Positions 33,730 to 41,748 of a stretch of DNA of 42,218 nucleotides are shown here, one piece after another. The stretch lies in NCBI GenBank assembly GCA_028820215.1, contig JAPPKD010000169.1:1-42218 (forward strand). The letters are read 5' to 3'. The position numbers and the translations under genes were made by a program. The stretch comes from Spirochaetaceae bacterium. Lineage in GTDB: Bacteria > Spirochaetota > Spirochaetia > SZUA-6 > Bin103. The notes beneath the pieces were generated by a model. It was not told the origin of the DNA and made no database searches. It saw only the letters and a program-made list of their open reading frames with translations. The stretch's first letter is position 1, and every line of letters begins with the position of its first letter.

Positions 33730-35470
33730 AGGTGGGTTGCCGGTAGGTCGGAGCGTGGCAGAAGCGCTTCATGCCCAGCCGCACTCGCAGCGCGCGGCCC
33801 GGCGGCAGCACCACCTCGAGGTGGCGGTCGCGGACGTCGGTCTGGCTGCCCGAGTCCAGATCGCGCACGGTCGTGAAGCGATGCTCGCCGAAGGCACCCG
33901 CCTGCAGCAGTGCGCGGCGTTCGTGCACGGCGCCGAGGTTGACCAGTTCCAGCGTGATGCCGTCGCCGTCCAGCGCCGACACCAGGACGGCCACCTCCGG
34001 AGGGAGCCCCGGACGCCCGGCTTCGGCATCGAAGTGGCGCACCCGCACGTGCAGCAGGCCTCCGTGGTAGATCACCTGGGGGCCGCCGCAGGTCTGCTGC
34101 ACCAGCGCCTCGGTGTGCACGGGGTTGATGTCCTGCCAGTGGTGCACGTCCCACTCCTCGGGGTCGCCGTCGTCGGCGCGCAGCAGGTCCATGCGCCGCA
34201 CCACCTCCCGATACTGCACGTCCAGCAGGCGCCGCGGGTAGTCGGGCAGGCGCCCGTCCAGGTAGCAGAACCAGGGGCCGAAGTGGACGTCGTCCCCCTT
34301 GCCTCGGCCCTCGGCCAGCGCCGTCCATTCGCACCGGCTCTCCGGCAGCGAGTCGATCACGTCGCGGTCGGCCTGCGCCTGTGACAGGTACCAGAGCTGG
34401 CCGACGGTGTGCGGCTCAAGCGGCCGCCAGGAGGTCCAGCCGGCGTCGGTGTGCCGGTGCGGCACCAGCAGGCGGCCGCCCTCGCTGCGTCCCATCTCGA
34501 TCAGGCGGGCGAGCTGGCCGCGCGGGATCTCCAGGTAGCCGGCGTCGCCGGTCAAGAGCAGCGCGTTCATCGCCGCGATCAGCAGCGGCTCGATGATGGT
34601 GCGGCTGCCGTGCGGCCAGGCCCAGCCGTAGTAGCCGCCCCACCACTTGCCGTCCATGGTCTCGCCGATGGTGCCGCCGGGGCCGACGTTGTCCGGGCAC
34701 AGCCCGCCGTTGGCGGCGATGCGGTCCGCCCACGCCTCCAGGTAGTCGAGCACCCAGCGCCGGTAGCGCTCCTCTCCTGTGAGCAGGAACGCGTGCGTGA
34801 TCAGGCTGGTGCAGGTCAGGTTGAGCGGCGCGTCGCAGCGCATCTGGCGCCGGTTCAGCGCATCAAGGATCACCGCGAACACGGCGTCGTCGTTCCAGTC
34901 GGCCTTGGCCACCACCTCGCCGGGCTCCCACTCGGCGTCGCGGGTGGGAACCTCCAGGTCGTCGAACGGCACCGGGTAATCGGCCAGCACCCAGCGCACC
35001 GCCTCCCAGTCCTCGAACGTGTTCTCGAAGCGCGGTCCCCGGCTGCCGGTGATCGGCGAGCGGATCATGCGCCGTTCGGCGTCCCAGTTCTCGGCCTGCG
35101 GGTCGGTTCCCAGGTACATGCCGGCGAAGCGCAGCGCCCGCGCCCGGTCCGGCTGCCGCAGCGGGTCGGCGAGCCCGAAGTAGTACAGGTACAGGGAGGA
35201 CTCGCCGTGGTGCATCCAGTCGTAGTAGGCATCGAACTCGCGATGGATCTGGCCGTAGCCCGTGAACTGGCGGGTCACCGCCTCCCACAGGAAGCGGCTG
35301 CGCTCGTGCAGCTCCGTGGCGCCGCCCAGGGCATAGAGCAGCGGCCAGTTGTGATAGCTCTCGTAGCCGTCGTCGGAGCCGTCCATCCCCGGCCAGCGCG
35401 TTCGCCAGACGAAGCTGCCGTCGGGCCGGGTGTAGCGCTGCTGATACACCGGAGCCGCCTGTTCCATCAC
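33728..35470 (-). CDS. Uncharacterised, possibly glycan-active, alpha/alpha-barrel-like protein
   Basis: 580 residues, no signal peptide. It is not a family I can name. Helix-rich phrases occur throughout (YESYHNWPLLYALGGATEL, EFDAYYDWMHHGESSLYLYYF, WAWPHGSRTIIEPLLIAAMNALL), with many tryptophans and histidines as found in alpha/alpha-toroid glycan enzymes. The last 110 residues are beta-rich, like a C-terminal sandwich. The start is uncertain: GTG at 35470 followed by ATG at 35467; neither has a strong ribosome site and similar sequence may extend upstream. It follows the propeller gene by 58 bases on the same strand, which supports a shared carbohydrate role. Catalytic residues cannot be assigned. 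Confidence 0.6.
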   Translation of the reverse strand: MMEQAAPVYQQRYTRPDGSFVWRTRWPGMDGSDDGYESYHNWPLLYALGGATELHERSRFLWEAVTRQFTGYGQIHREFDAYYDWMHHGESSLYLYYFGLADPLRQPDRARALRFAGMYLGTDPQAENWDAERRMIRSPITGSRGPRFENTFEDWEAVRWVLADYPVPFDDLEVPTRDAEWEPGEVVAKADWNDDAVFAVILDALNRRQMRCDAPLNLTCTSLITHAFLLTGEERYRRWVLDYLEAWADRIAANGGLCPDNVGPGGTIGETMDGKWWGGYYGWAWPHGSRTIIEPLLIAAMNALLLTGDAGYLEIPRGQLARLIEMGRSEGGRLLVPHRHTDAGWTSWRPLEPHTVGQLWYLSQAQADRDVIDSLPESRCEWTALAEGRGKGDDVHFGPWFCYLDGRLPDYPRRLLDVQYREVVRRMDLLRADDGDPEEWDVHHWQDINPVHTEALVQQTCGGPQVIYHGGLLHVRVRHFDAEAGRPGLPPEVAVLVSALDGDGITLELVNLGAVHERRALLQAGAFGEHRFTTVRDLDSGSQTDVRDRHLEVVLPPGRALRVRLGMKRFCHAPTYRQPT

Positions 35471-35528
35471 CTCGATCAGTCGGCGCTGGCGTACCGCCCA
35501 GTCCGGCGGCGCGCTGATCCGGGTGGCT

Positions 35529-36806
35529 TCAATAGAGGGTATAGTTGACCTCCGTGATCTCGGGCAGCCCGGGGGCTGACATGGCTCCGTGCTCGTTGCG
35601 ATACAGGAAGATCGTGCCGCCGTGGTCGGCGGAGATCATCACGTCGGGCACGCCGTTCCCGGTCAGGTCGCCGCGCCCGCAGATCAGGCCGCTCGGATTG
35701 TCGACCCCGGGAGTGTCGAAGACGGCGACCTTGTCGCCGCTCCCGTCAAACAGGGCGTGCTCGCCGCCCACCGCGAACAGGTCGCGGCCGGAGCCGTCCC
35801 AGTCGATCGGGAAGTGGAAGCGCGAGTTCCAGGTGAACAGCTTGCCGAGCAGCACGCCGTCCTCGTCGAGCACGTGGATGGGCGCGACTACCTCCTCGTA
35901 CTTGGCGACGTCCACGACGATCTGTTTGCCCGGCAGGTCGGGATAGATCGAGCACACATCGACCGATTCGTAGTGGCGGTTGTCCAAGGCCCACACGGTG
36001 CGGCCGGTGCCGTCGACCGACGCCATCCGTTCGTTGGCGCAGCAGGTCACCACGAAGCGCCAGTCCGCAACCGAATCGCCCTGACGCAGCACCCGCGCGC
36101 AGTCCACGTGGCAGCCGATGCCCAGCGGCAACCCTTCGGCCGCCTCCATCTCCCAGCGCGTCGAGCCGTCCGGGTTGAGCATCGCGTAGCCGACGATCAG
36201 CTCGTCGCGGCCGTCGCCGTCCAGGTCCACCGGGAACACCTGGTGGGCGGTCAGTCGCCCCGCCGGGTAGCGGACGTTCCACAGCTCTCGCCCTTCGCGA
36301 TCCAACGCCCAGATCTGCTCGTAGCGGGTCTTGATCAGCACGTCGGTCGGACGCTCGCCCCCTGACAGGTTGACGAAGGTGAGGCAGTCGGCAGCGTCCT
36401 CCGGCACCGGCAGGCGCCGTTTCTCGGCTCCCGTGGCGCCGTCGAGTTCCACGATCTCGCGCGTGCCGACCACTACCACCTCGGGGCTGCCGTCGCCGTC
36501 CCAGTCGTGGATCTGGCATGCCACGTCGTATCCCAGGCGCGCCACTCCGGCCTCGGGCTCGCCCCACTCCCAGAGCACCGTGCCGTCGAGCTTGTGCGTG
36601 ATGACCGACACCACCTCCTGCGACGAGCGGTCCGGGTTGTTGCGCGCGCTCACCAGCTCCACCTGGCCGTCGCCGTCCAGGTCGCCGGCTACGATCCACT
36701 GCCCCGCGCGGTCCGGATCGACCTGGATGGTGCGCCAGGGTTGGATCCGCGGCACCTTGGAGTAGTCCTTGCCGTAGGTCAGGACGTCGAAGTATCTGGG
36801 TCTCAT
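35529..36806 (-). CDS. FG-GAP-like beta-propeller protein (rhamnogalacturonan-lyase propeller-like)
   Basis: 425 residues with no signal peptide. Calcium-type loops recur: VAGDLDGDGQVELVS, HDWDGDGSPEVVVV, PVDLDGDGRDELIV and GDLTGNGVPDVMIS, alternating with WALDREGRELWNVRYP-like strands. Overall this is a full propeller resembling the PL11 lyase fold without an obvious catalytic insert. The ATG at 36806 has AGGAG ten bases upstream, and TTGACG with a weak CAGCAT 17 bases on (36830-36858) may be its promoter. It leads the next gene on the same strand. It is related in style to 25439-27328 but lacks that protein's N-terminal module. Confidence 0.65.
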   Translation of the reverse strand: MRPRYFDVLTYGKDYSKVPRIQPWRTIQVDPDRAGQWIVAGDLDGDGQVELVSARNNPDRSSQEVVSVITHKLDGTVLWEWGEPEAGVARLGYDVACQIHDWDGDGSPEVVVVGTREIVELDGATGAEKRRLPVPEDAADCLTFVNLSGGERPTDVLIKTRYEQIWALDREGRELWNVRYPAGRLTAHQVFPVDLDGDGRDELIVGYAMLNPDGSTRWEMEAAEGLPLGIGCHVDCARVLRQGDSVADWRFVVTCCANERMASVDGTGRTVWALDNRHYESVDVCSIYPDLPGKQIVVDVAKYEEVVAPIHVLDEDGVLLGKLFTWNSRFHFPIDWDGSGRDLFAVGGEHALFDGSGDKVAVFDTPGVDNPSGLICGRGDLTGNGVPDVMISADHGGTIFLYRNEHGAMSAPGLPEITEVNYTLY

Positions 36807-36829
36807 AACCTGCTCCTGGAACGACCGGC

Positions 36830-36858
36830 ATGCTGCTTTGCCGGCCGCAACTCGTCAA
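36830..36858 (-). promoter_or_regulatory. Candidate promoter upstream of the propeller gene
   Basis: Minus-strand TTGACG, 17-base spacer, CAGCAT. Good -35, poor -10. Lies in the 193-base divergent gap before the Gfo/Idh gene at 37000, which otherwise shows no gene. Confidence 0.35.
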
Positions 36859-36999
36859 ATCGCGATTCGCACACATCACACACGATCTGACGGCGCGGCA
36901 GGAAGCAGCCGACCAGGTCCGGTCCGGCGTAACGGACGGGGGCGACGATCGTCGTTGGGCGCAGTAGGGTGATCGCGGATCGTGACTGGGGGTGACACC

Positions 37000-38121
37000 A
37001 TGAACGAAGAGTACCGCGCCGTGGTGATCGGACTGGGTCGGATGGGAAGCACCATCGACGACGAGCGCGGGAAGTGGGCGCACCACCTGTACCCGACTGC
37101 CCACACTCCCTCCTACCGGGCGGTCGGCATCGAGGTCGCGGCCGGCGCCGATCCGCACGAGGGCCAGCGCGACGCGTACCGGGCGAAGTGGGGGGTCGAG
37201 ACGCTCTACGCGGACTACCGCGAGATGGTGGAGCGAGAGCGGCCCGACCTGGTGAGCATCTGCACGTCGGCCCGGCCCCGCGCCCGCGTGCTGCTCGAGG
37301 TCGTCGAGATCGGCGCCTCGCGCGGCCTCAAGGCGATCTGGGCGGAGAAGCCGCTGGCGATCTCCCTGGAGGAGGGCGACCGCATGGTGGCCGCCTGCCG
37401 GGAGGCGGGCATCGTCTTCGCGGTCGGCTGCTCGCGCAATTGGTCGGCCCCGTACGACCGCATGCGCGAGCTGGTGGAAGCCGGCGAGCTCGGCGACCTG
37501 CTGCAGATCGTGAGCATGGGCGAGGCGTTCATCTCGCACAACGGCAGCCACCTGCTCGCCCTCACCAACCGGCTGGCGGGCGGACGAGTGCGGTGGGTGT
37601 TCGGACACATGGACTCGGACGAGAACGCGGCCGGCGACGACGACCTGCACGGCAACGGCTACCTGCACTACGAGAACGGCGTGCAAGGATTGGCGCGCAT
37701 GCTGCCGTGCGGGGCGGGAGGCTGGCAGTTCGAGCTGACCGGGACGCGCGGGCGCCTGCACGCCCTGGCCGACGCCCAGGAGGTCGCCTTCCACAAACTG
37801 CATGCGTCGAGCCTGGAGGGCCGCGGCGAGGAGCCGGCGCGGCTGATCTTCCCGCCACCGCCGTCGGTCGAGAGCCCCAACACGCGCACCGTGCGCGACC
37901 TGCTCGGCTGCATCGAGACCGGCAAGGAGCCCAACTGCTCGGGCGCCGACGCCCTGCACGCGCTGGAGATCGCGATGGCCATGCGCGAATCCCACCGGCG
38001 CGGCGGCGTCCGGGTGGAGTTGCCGCTGGCCGACCGCTCGCTGCGCATCTTCTCGCGGGAGACCTTCGGCGACTCGGAGCCGGCCGCGGTGCGCGCGGCG
38101 CGGCGCCGGGCCGGCGGCTGA
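37000..38121 (+). CDS. Gfo/Idh/MocA-family oxidoreductase
   Basis: 373 residues. The Rossmann motif is GLGRMG near residues 12-17, and the EKP motif (WAEKPLAI) is near 108-110. HMDSDENAAGDDDLHGNGYLHY is a distinctive stretch of the C-terminal domain and differs from the other two family members in the window. The ATG at 37000 has GGGGGTGA just upstream; a GTG at 36982 in frame would add six residues. It lies divergent from the propeller gene, so the two may be co-regulated in a sugar pathway. Substrate unknown. Confidence 0.86.
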   Translation: MNEEYRAVVIGLGRMGSTIDDERGKWAHHLYPTAHTPSYRAVGIEVAAGADPHEGQRDAYRAKWGVETLYADYREMVERERPDLVSICTSARPRARVLLEVVEIGASRGLKAIWAEKPLAISLEEGDRMVAACREAGIVFAVGCSRNWSAPYDRMRELVEAGELGDLLQIVSMGEAFISHNGSHLLALTNRLAGGRVRWVFGHMDSDENAAGDDDLHGNGYLHYENGVQGLARMLPCGAGGWQFELTGTRGRLHALADAQEVAFHKLHASSLEGRGEEPARLIFPPPPSVESPNTRTVRDLLGCIETGKEPNCSGADALHALEIAMAMRESHRRGGVRVELPLADRSLRIFSRETFGDSEPAAVRAARRRAGG

Positions 38122-38133
38122 CGCGCGGCGCGC

Positions 38134-38162
38134 TTGTCTGGCCCGCGCGCCGACGGTAGGTT
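38134..38162 (+). promoter_or_regulatory. Candidate promoter of hemB, abutting the start codon
   Basis: TTGTCT, 17-base spacer, TAGGTT, ending six bases before the GTG at 38169. No leader would be left for a ribosome site. Confidence 0.45.
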
Positions 38163-38168
38163 GAGCCG

Positions 38169-39155
38169 GTGGCTTCCCCAACGCTCACGAGCCGCCCGCG
38201 GCGCAACCGGCGGAACGAGGGCATCCGCCGCCTGGTGCGCCAGACCGCGGTGCGTCCGGCCGACCTGGTGCTGCCGCTGTTCGTGGTCGACGGCTCCGGG
38301 GTCTGCGATCCGATCGCGGCGATGCCGGGCCGCCACCGCATTTCGATAGACACCCTGGTCGCGGACGCCGGGGAGGCGTCCGACGCCGGCGTCCCGGCGG
38401 TGGCGCTGTTCCCCGCGGTGCCGGACGAACTGAAGGACACGCGGGCAGGCGAAGGAATGAATCCGGACGGGCTGGTGCCGCGTGCGGTGCGCGCCCTCAA
38501 GGACGCGCATCCGGAGTTGCTGGTGATCACCGACGTGGCGATGGACCCGTACTCCAGCGACGGCCACGACGGGCTGGTGATCGACGGCCGCATCGACAAT
38601 GACCAGACGCTGCCCATCCTGGCCGACTTGGCTCTGTGCCACGCGGAAGCGGGCGCCGACCTGGTGGCGCCGTCCGACATGATGGACGGGCGGATCGGCT
38701 ACATCCGGGCCGCGTTGGACCGGGCGGGCCACACGGAGGTCGGGATCCTGGCCTACTCGGCCAAGTACGCATCCTGCTTCTATGGGCCGTTCCGGGAGGC
38801 GCTCGACTCCGCCCCGCGCGCCGGCGACAAGAAGACGTACCAGGTCGATCCGGCCAACGGACGCGACGCTCTGCGCGAGGTGCGCCTGGACGTGGCGGAG
38901 GGCGCGGACATCGTCATGGTCAAGCCGGCCCTGCCGTACCTGGACGTGGTCGCCGCCGTCCGCGGCGCCGTGGACGTGCCGGTGGCCGCCTATCAGGTGT
39001 CGGGTGAGTACGCGATGATCAAGGCGGCCGCCGCCGCCGGCTGCATCGACGGCGATCAGGCGATGGTGGAGTCGATCACGGCCATCAAGCGGGCGGGAGC
39101 CGACATCGTCCTGACCTACTTCGCGACGGAGATGGCGCGACGCTGCGATGGCTGA
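38169..39155 (+). CDS. hemB: Delta-aminolevulinic acid dehydratase (porphobilinogen synthase), Mg-type
   Basis: 328 residues. It condenses two molecules of 5-aminolevulinate to porphobilinogen in haem synthesis. The two Schiff-base lysines are K199 (YSAKYASCFYGPFR) and K252 (VMVKPALPYLD). The metal site reads DVAMDPYSSDGHDG: A124, D126 and D134 replace the three cysteines of zinc enzymes, as in the Pseudomonas-type magnesium-dependent form. Also present are SDMMDGRIGYIR and QVSGEYAMI. The GTG at 38169 has a hexamer promoter six bases upstream and no strong ribosome site. The next gene overlaps its end by eight bases. No other haem genes are in the window. Confidence 0.95.
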   Translation: MASPTLTSRPRRNRRNEGIRRLVRQTAVRPADLVLPLFVVDGSGVCDPIAAMPGRHRISIDTLVADAGEASDAGVPAVALFPAVPDELKDTRAGEGMNPDGLVPRAVRALKDAHPELLVITDVAMDPYSSDGHDGLVIDGRIDNDQTLPILADLALCHAEAGADLVAPSDMMDGRIGYIRAALDRAGHTEVGILAYSAKYASCFYGPFREALDSAPRAGDKKTYQVDPANGRDALREVRLDVAEGADIVMVKPALPYLDVVAAVRGAVDVPVAAYQVSGEYAMIKAAAAAGCIDGDQAMVESITAIKRAGADIVLTYFATEMARRCDG

Positions 39156-39774
39156 GACGCTCCTTCCGCTGTTCCCGCTCAAGGTCGTGCTGTTCCCGGA
39201 CACCGCCCTGCCGCTGCACATCTTCGAGGAGCGCTACAAGGAGATGATGGGCGAGGTGATCGACGCCAACGGCGAATTCGGCGTGCTGTGCGCCAACGAG
39301 AACACCGTAGCCGACGTGGGCTGCTCCGCCCGCGTCGCCAGGGAGATGCGCCGCTACGACGATGGCCGCATGGACGTCCTGACCATCGGCCGGCGCCGCT
39401 TCCGGATCGACCGGCTGCAGCGTGACCGGGCCTTCCTGCAGGGCACGGTGAGCTTCTTCACCGACGAGCCGGCCGACGAGCGGCAGGAGCTCAAGACCCG
39501 CTGCCTGCACCTCTTCCAGGACCTCTACGAGTCGACGCCCGGGCACCTGCCGGTGGCGGAACTTGAGCAGGTCTCCACCGAGGTCGTCTCCTACTATATC
39601 TCCTATTACAGCGACCTGCCGCTTGCGAAGAAGCAGAGCCTGCTGGAGCTCACCAGTGCCGAGCAGCGGCTGCTCGACGCCGAGGAGGCGCTGAAGGAGC
39701 GCATGCTGGCGCAGGGCGACGACCGCGAGCGCCGCCGCATCCTGCGGGGCAACGGCCACTTCCCGCGGGAATAG
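39148..39774 (+). CDS. LON substrate-binding (PUA-like) domain protein
   Basis: 208 residues. It starts with LLPLFPLKVVLFPDTALPLHIFEERYKEM, the hallmark of the N-terminal domain of Lon protease, and continues with VGCSARVAREMRRYDDGRMDVLTIGRRRFRI. No ATPase or protease domain follows, so it is a stand-alone LON-domain protein, common in bacteria and of uncertain role (protein binding or quality control is inferred). The C-terminal third is helical. The ATG at 39148 lies inside the last codons of hemB, eight bases overlapping, so translation is coupled to hemB. Confidence 0.88.
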   Translation: MAETLLPLFPLKVVLFPDTALPLHIFEERYKEMMGEVIDANGEFGVLCANENTVADVGCSARVAREMRRYDDGRMDVLTIGRRRFRIDRLQRDRAFLQGTVSFFTDEPADERQELKTRCLHLFQDLYESTPGHLPVAELEQVSTEVVSYYISYYSDLPLAKKQSLLELTSAEQRLLDAEEALKERMLAQGDDRERRRILRGNGHFPRE

Positions 39775-39831
39775 GCTGCCCGCCCGCGATCACGGTCGAG
39801 CCCCACGGGTCATGCCGCCGCGTGGCCGTGC

Positions 39832-39837
39832 TACCGT
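39832..39837 (+). promoter_or_regulatory. Candidate -10 element of the M19 gene
   Basis: TACCGT, five bases before the ATG at 39843. No clear -35 in the preceding 30 bases. Confidence 0.35.
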
Positions 39838-39842
39838 ACGGC

Positions 39843-40862
39843 ATGCCTGCCGACGCCATCGCGGACCTGTATCGACGGTCGATCATCATCGACTCGCTCA
39901 ACATCAGCAACTGGCACAGCGACAACGTGTTCGCCGACCTCTACGACGGCGGCCTGACCGCCACCAGCGCGACGGTGGCCACGTGGGAGGGGTTCGTGGA
40001 GACCGCCGACGCGGTGGCCGCGTGGTACGAGCGCTTTCGCATGCGCTCGGCGCAGATCCGGCCGGTCCGATCGGTCGCCGACATCCACGCCGCCAAGGCG
40101 GAGGGCCGCGTCGGCATCATCCTGAGCTTCCAGAACGCCACGCCGATCGAGAACGATCTGCGCCGGCTGGAGCTGTTCGCGGACCTGGGGGTGCGCGTCA
40201 TCCAGGTCACCTACCACGAGCAGAACCTGCTGGGCGCCGGCTGCTACGAGGCGCACGACGCCGGCCTGACCAACTTCGGACGCGACGCGGTGCGGGAGAT
40301 GAACCGGCTGGGGATCCTGGCCGACCTGTCGCACGTGGGGCCGCGCACCACCCTGGACGTGATCGAGCACTCGGAGCGGCCGGTGGCGATCACGCACGCC
40401 AACTGCAAGGGCTACTACGACGTGCCGCGCAACAAGACCGACGAGGCGGTGCGCGCCTGCGCGGCGCGCGGCGGCGTGATCGGCGCCACGGCGATCACCA
40501 GCTTCCTGCGCACGGGCGAGGCGTCGACCCTCGACGACATGGTGGAGGCGATCGACGACCTTGTGGAGCGGGCCGGCATCGACCACGTGGGCTTCGGGTC
40601 CGACTACACGCAGGACCAGCCGCGCGAGTTCTGGCGCTTCATCTCCTCGCAACAGGGGACGAAGTTCCCGTCGACATTCACGAAGCCCGACGTCGACTAC
40701 ACGGCGATGCAGATGTACCCGAAGGGGCTGGAGACCCCGCGCGAGATGCCCAACCTGGCCACGGCGCTCATCCGACGCGGCTACACCCCCGACGACGTGG
40801 CCAAGGTGCTGGGCGGCAACTGGCTGCGGCTGTTCGGGGAGGTGTGGCATCCAGACGCGTAG
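39843..40862 (+). CDS. Membrane-dipeptidase family (peptidase M19) protein with an altered metal site
   Basis: 339 residues, no signal peptide. M19 enzymes are two-metal TIM barrels that cleave dipeptides. Retained ligands are H164 (DLSHVG), H185 (ITHANCKGY) and D254 (GFGSDY). The usual N-terminal HxD reads L19-N-I21 (IDSLNISN), and the bridging glutamate region reads LSFQNATPIEND with a glutamine. The QN version with YHEQNLLGAGCYE appears to mark a divergent subfamily, so the lack of one metal site may be natural and the reaction may differ from dipeptide cleavage. The ATG at 39843 is preferred to the GTG at 39822 because a TACCGT hexamer lies five bases before it. The next gene overlaps its end. 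Confidence 0.8.
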   Translation: MPADAIADLYRRSIIIDSLNISNWHSDNVFADLYDGGLTATSATVATWEGFVETADAVAAWYERFRMRSAQIRPVRSVADIHAAKAEGRVGIILSFQNATPIENDLRRLELFADLGVRVIQVTYHEQNLLGAGCYEAHDAGLTNFGRDAVREMNRLGILADLSHVGPRTTLDVIEHSERPVAITHANCKGYYDVPRNKTDEAVRACAARGGVIGATAITSFLRTGEASTLDDMVEAIDDLVERAGIDHVGFGSDYTQDQPREFWRFISSQQGTKFPSTFTKPDVDYTAMQMYPKGLETPREMPNLATALIRRGYTPDDVAKVLGGNWLRLFGEVWHPDA

Positions 40863-41748
40863 GCTCGGCCCGACCGACCTGGAAGTGACCCGCCTGGGCG
40901 CCGGGCTGTTCGAGCTCAGCACGCTCGATTCGGATGCCGAGGCGGCGGCCGTGCTGCATGCGGCGCTCGACGGCGGCATCACCTTCCTGGACACCGCCGC
41001 CTGCTACGGCGACAGCGAAGAGAAAGTCGGGAAGGCGGTGGCCGGCCGGCGCGACTCGTTCGTGCTGGCGTCGAAGTGCGGCCATCAGGCGGGCGACGCG
41101 AACGCCGGCGAATGGACGGCCGCGACCATCGCGGCCAGCGTCGAGCAGAGCCTGCGCCGGCTGAAGACCGATCACCTGGACCTCCTGCAGCTTCACTCCT
41201 GCTCGAAGAAGGTGCTGGAACGGGGCGAGGCGATCGAAGCGATGGAGGATGCGCGGCGCGCCGGGAAGACCCGCTACATCGGCTACTCCGGCGACAACGA
41301 GGCGGCGATGTGGGCGGTGCGGAGCGGCCGCTTTCAGACGCTGCAGACGAGCTACAACGTGGTCGAGCAGCGCGCCCGCACCAGCGGTCTCCTGCAGGCC
41401 GCGCGGACCGCCGGCATGGGCGTGATCGCCAAGCGCCCGATCGCCAACGGCAGCTTCGGCGCGGCGGAGAGCCCCCTCGCCTATGCCGACACCTACTTCG
41501 GACGGGCGCGCAAGGTACTGGAGCAGGGCGACCTGCCCGGCGGCCCAGCCGACCGGATCGAGCTGTCGCTGGCCTTCACCCTGGACCGGCCGGAGATCGA
41601 CACCGCCATCGTGGGCACGCGCAATCCCGCGCACATGCGCGCCAACATCGCCCTGATGGACCGGGGGCTGGGCCTGCCCGAGGAGCTCACGGCCGAGTTG
41701 CACCGCCGCTTCGAGATACTGGACGACGACTGGTTTCAGCAGACCTAG
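40849..41748 (+). CDS. Aldo/keto reductase with no standard start codon
   Basis: About 299 residues. The NADPH-dependent reductase tetrad is complete: D48 (FLDTAACYG), Y53, K76 (LASKCG) and H116 (LLQLHS). The family N-terminus (RRLGPTDLEVTRLG) is encoded from about 40858, but the only codons ahead of it in frame are non-standard; I place the start at an ATC at 40849, inside the end of the M19 gene. The first standard codon, a GTG at 40885, would remove the first beta strand. A rare ATC start or a small indel near 40850 are the options. The stop TAG shares the CTAG at 41745-41748 with the convergent ureF stop. Confidence 0.78.
   Translation: MQTRRLGPTDLEVTRLGAGLFELSTLDSDAEAAAVLHAALDGGITFLDTAACYGDSEEKVGKAVAGRRDSFVLASKCGHQAGDANAGEWTAATIAASVEQSLRRLKTDHLDLLQLHSCSKKVLERGEAIEAMEDARRAGKTRYIGYSGDNEAAMWAVRSGRFQTLQTSYNVVEQRARTSGLLQAARTAGMGVIAKRPIANGSFGAAESPLAYADTYFGRARKVLEQGDLPGGPADRIELSLAFTLDRPEIDTAIVGTRNPAHMRANIALMDRGLGLPEELTAELHRRFEILDDDWFQQT

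Noticed and set aside
35746..38181. A long minus-strand open frame spanning parts of two genes
   Set aside because: It crosses the divergent promoter gap and reads arginine-rich low-complexity sequence.
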